A stretch of DNA of 64,000 nucleotides from UBA11524 sp051883695 (GTDB lineage Bacteria; Bacillota; Clostridia; Christensenellales; Aristaeellaceae): contig JBJEUF010000034.1 of NCBI GenBank assembly GCA_051883695.1, positions 1 to 64,000 on the forward strand, written 5' to 3'. The position numbers were made by a program, and so were the translations under genes. Shown here one piece after another: positions 61,870-64,000 of this stretch (position 1 is its first letter; the number at the start of each line of letters is the position of its first letter). Below the pieces are notes generated by a model. It did no database searches. It worked only from the letters and a program-made list of their open reading frames with translations, and was not told where the DNA came from.

Positions 61870-63999
61870 ATGGCAGCCAATCAGAAGCTCATCATTGTGG
61901 AGTCTCCCGCCAAAGCGCGCACGATCAGCAAGTTCCTTGGCAAGGGCTACAAGGTCGAGGCCTCGCAGGGCCATGTGCGCGATCTGCCCAAGAGCCAGAT
62001 CGGCGTGGATCCCGAGAACGACTTTGCCCTCAAGTACATCACGATCCGTGGGCGCGGCGACATCCTGACCCGCATCCGCAAGGAAGCCCGAAACGCCTCC
62101 CAGATTTATCTCGCGACCGACCCGGACCGCGAGGGAGAAGCGATTTCCTGGCACCTGGGGCAGGTGCTGGACATGGATCTGGACAAGCCCTGCCGCATCG
62201 AGTTCCATGAGGTCACCAAGAAGGCCATACAGGCCGCGCTGAAAACGCCGCGCAAGATTGATATGGGCCGCGTGGATGCGCAGCAGGCCCGCCGCGTGCT
62301 GGATCGTCTGGTCGGCTACAAGATCAGCCCGCTGCTCTGGGCGAAGATCAAGAAGGGCCTCTCTGCCGGTCGCGTCCAGTCCGTTGCGACCCGTATGGTC
62401 GTGATGCGCGAGGAGGATATCGAGGCGTTCATCCCCGAGGAGTACTGGGAGATCAGCGCCAAAATGCAGGCGATGACCAGCCGGGGCCGGAAAGCACATT
62501 TCCTTGCAAAGCTGGCGACCATCGACGGCGAAAAGGCGTCCATCACAACCGCTGCCGATGCACAGGCGGCGGTCGATCGCATCAATGCGGCGCATTTCGC
62601 TGTTTCCGGCGTCAAGCTCGGGGAGAAGCGCAAGATGCCTGCGGCTCCCTTCACGACCTCCAGCCTGCAGCAGGAGGCCAGCCGCAAGCTGGGCTTCACC
62701 ACCTCCAAGACCATGCAGGTTGTACAGCAGCTCTATGAGGGCATCGACCTGGAGGGCGAAGGCACCCAGGGTATCGTCACCTATATCCGTACGGACAGCG
62801 TGCGCATCAGCGACGAGGCCATGGCTGCGCTGCGGGAGTTCATCCCCGAGCGCTTCGGTACGGAGTATCTGCCGGAAAAGCCCAATGAGTACAAGGGACG
62901 GAAGAATGCGCAGGACGCCCACGAGGCGATCCGTCCCACGGATGTGCGCCGAACGCCGGATCAGATCAAGGCGTCCCTGACCAAGGAGCAGTACAACCTG
63001 TACCGCCTGATTTACAACCGCTTTATCGCCAGCCAGATGATGCCCGCGCTCTACGAAACCATGACCATGGAGATCACGGGAGACGGCATTGGCCTTCGCT
63101 TCTACGGTGAGCACAAGAAATTCGCGGGCTTTACCTCCGTCTATGAGGAGAGCACGGATGAGGAAACCGTCTCAACCGAAACATCGCTGCCCCAGCTGAA
63201 GGAGGGCGACGCGGTGACGGTGGAGGAAGCCGCCGGAAGCCAGCACTTCACGCAGCCGCCGAGCCGCTATACCGAAGCATCCCTCGTGCGTGCACTGGAG
63301 GAGAAGGGCATCGGCCGTCCCTCCACCTACGCGCCGACGATCACCACCATCATCACCCGCGGGTACGTCAGCCGCGAGAAGAAGCGTCTGTACCCCACGG
63401 AGCTGGGCCGCATGGTCACGGCGATGATGGAGGAGTACTTTGAGGATATCGTGGACACCGAGTTCACCGCCGATCTGGAAAACAAGCTGGACGAGGTGGA
63501 GGAGGGCAAGAAGGACTGGAAGCAGATCATCCGCGACTTCTACCCGGATTTCAAGCGCGCGCTGGACGTGGCGGAGGAGAAGGTCGAAAAGGTCGAGATC
63601 AAGGATGAACCCTCCGACGTGCCCTGCGACAAGTGCGGCGCGATGATGGTCTACAAGATGGGACGCTTCGGGCGCTTCCTTGCGTGCCCGAATTTCCCGG
63701 ACTGCCGCAACACCAAGCCGATTCTGACCTACATCGAGGCTCCATGCCCATCCTGCGGCGCACGCCTGATGGAAAAGACAAGCAAGAAGAACCGCAAGTT
63801 CTACGGCTGCGAACGCTATCCCGAGTGCGAATTTGTGTCCTGGGAGAAGCCGGTGACCGAGGTCTGCCCCCAGTGCGGCGGCTACATGGTTGAAAAGCGC
63901 GGCCGAAAGGGCGAGATGTGGCACCTGTGTGCCAACGAAACCTGCCGCTGCCGTGTGGAGGTGCAGCAGCCCGATAACGCGGAGGATGGCGATGAGTGA
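61870..63999 (+). CDS. topA: DNA topoisomerase I
   Basis: A 709-residue type IA topoisomerase that relaxes negative supercoils. The N-terminal Toprim domain has 'IIVESPAKARTISKFLG' and 'ATDPDREGEAISWHL'. Catalytic Y305 is in 'YIRTDSVRIS'. The C-terminus carries three zinc ribbons: 'CDKCGAMMVYKMGRFGRFLAC', 'CPSCGARLMEK' and 'CPQCGGYMVEKRGRKGEMW'. GGAGG is 10 nt before ATG 61870. The stop overlaps an ATG at 63992 ('ATGAGTGAG'), probably the next gene (trmFO in relatives), which runs off the window. Confidence 0.96.
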   Translation: MAANQKLIIVESPAKARTISKFLGKGYKVEASQGHVRDLPKSQIGVDPENDFALKYITIRGRGDILTRIRKEARNASQIYLATDPDREGEAISWHLGQVLDMDLDKPCRIEFHEVTKKAIQAALKTPRKIDMGRVDAQQARRVLDRLVGYKISPLLWAKIKKGLSAGRVQSVATRMVVMREEDIEAFIPEEYWEISAKMQAMTSRGRKAHFLAKLATIDGEKASITTAADAQAAVDRINAAHFAVSGVKLGEKRKMPAAPFTTSSLQQEASRKLGFTTSKTMQVVQQLYEGIDLEGEGTQGIVTYIRTDSVRISDEAMAALREFIPERFGTEYLPEKPNEYKGRKNAQDAHEAIRPTDVRRTPDQIKASLTKEQYNLYRLIYNRFIASQMMPALYETMTMEITGDGIGLRFYGEHKKFAGFTSVYEESTDEETVSTETSLPQLKEGDAVTVEEAAGSQHFTQPPSRYTEASLVRALEEKGIGRPSTYAPTITTIITRGYVSREKKRLYPTELGRMVTAMMEEYFEDIVDTEFTADLENKLDEVEEGKKDWKQIIRDFYPDFKRALDVAEEKVEKVEIKDEPSDVPCDKCGAMMVYKMGRFGRFLACPNFPDCRNTKPILTYIEAPCPSCGARLMEKTSKKNRKFYGCERYPECEFVSWEKPVTEVCPQCGGYMVEKRGRKGEMWHLCANETCRCRVEVQQPDNAEDGDE

Positions 64000-64000
64000 G

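Overview
The window looks like chromosomal DNA from a GC-rich, spore-forming Firmicute of class Clostridia. Evidence for this is the set of sporulation genes (yqfC, yqfD, spoVT, a SpoVB-type flippase, a CwlJ-like cortex hydrolase), strong AGGAGG ribosome binding sites, Bacillus/Clostridium-type gene orders (Asp23-fakA-recG, yqfC-yqfD-phoH-pgpH-ybeY-cdd-era, spoVT-spoVB-mazG-rqcP, dprA-topA) and 'MKRxLAIxLSLAL..AxA' signal peptides. No ribosomal RNA, tRNA, CRISPR array, phage or intact transposase was seen. Genus-level placement is not possible by eye.

Layout. 0.2-6.4 kb (+): Asp23 protein, fakA, recG and ppk1, followed by a 289-bp intergenic block of seven hairpins. 6.7-10.9 kb: hemW (-), a DUF1622 membrane protein (+), and lepA with a SLOG-family protein (-). 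11-13 kb: a secreted FAD/FMN flavoprotein (+). 13-16.3 kb (-): a DUF512 radical-SAM protein, der and plsY under one good promoter. 16.6-23 kb: murA, a decayed MATE transporter fragment, an ABC-F ATPase (-), a CwlJ-like hydrolase (-), a CapA-family protein (+) and mreB (-). 23.0-23.4 kb: a 198-bp-period tandem duplication rich in TGTCA motifs. 23.5-31.4 kb (+): yqfC, yqfD, phoH, pgpH, a fused ybeY-cdd gene, era and ychF, then an ATP-grasp gene. 32.5-38.2 kb (-): spoVT, spoVB-like, mazG/yabN, hup, rqcP and a fused ispDF.

38.3-53.3 kb (+) is the most coherent accessory block. It has a P1-family peptidase, a transglutaminase-like protein, a five-gene peptide ABC transporter, and then alanine racemase, an M20 amidohydrolase, an M55 D-aminopeptidase, an S66 LD-carboxypeptidase and an S12 serine hydrolase. 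I infer that it imports and degrades peptides containing D-amino acids, probably muropeptides. One permease carries about 200 extra residues with two SH3-like repeats between its first membrane helix and its permease domain, which is unusual and fits that idea.

53.3-64 kb: a 162-bp imperfect palindrome, a 39-codon putative small lipoprotein gene (-), then (+) corA with a long leader holding a short upstream ORF, a CDP-alcohol phosphatidyltransferase, a rhomboid-like membrane protein, a PF06541-type membrane protein, an AI-2E-family transporter, a secreted SGNH hydrolase with a duplicated N-terminal module, dprA and topA.
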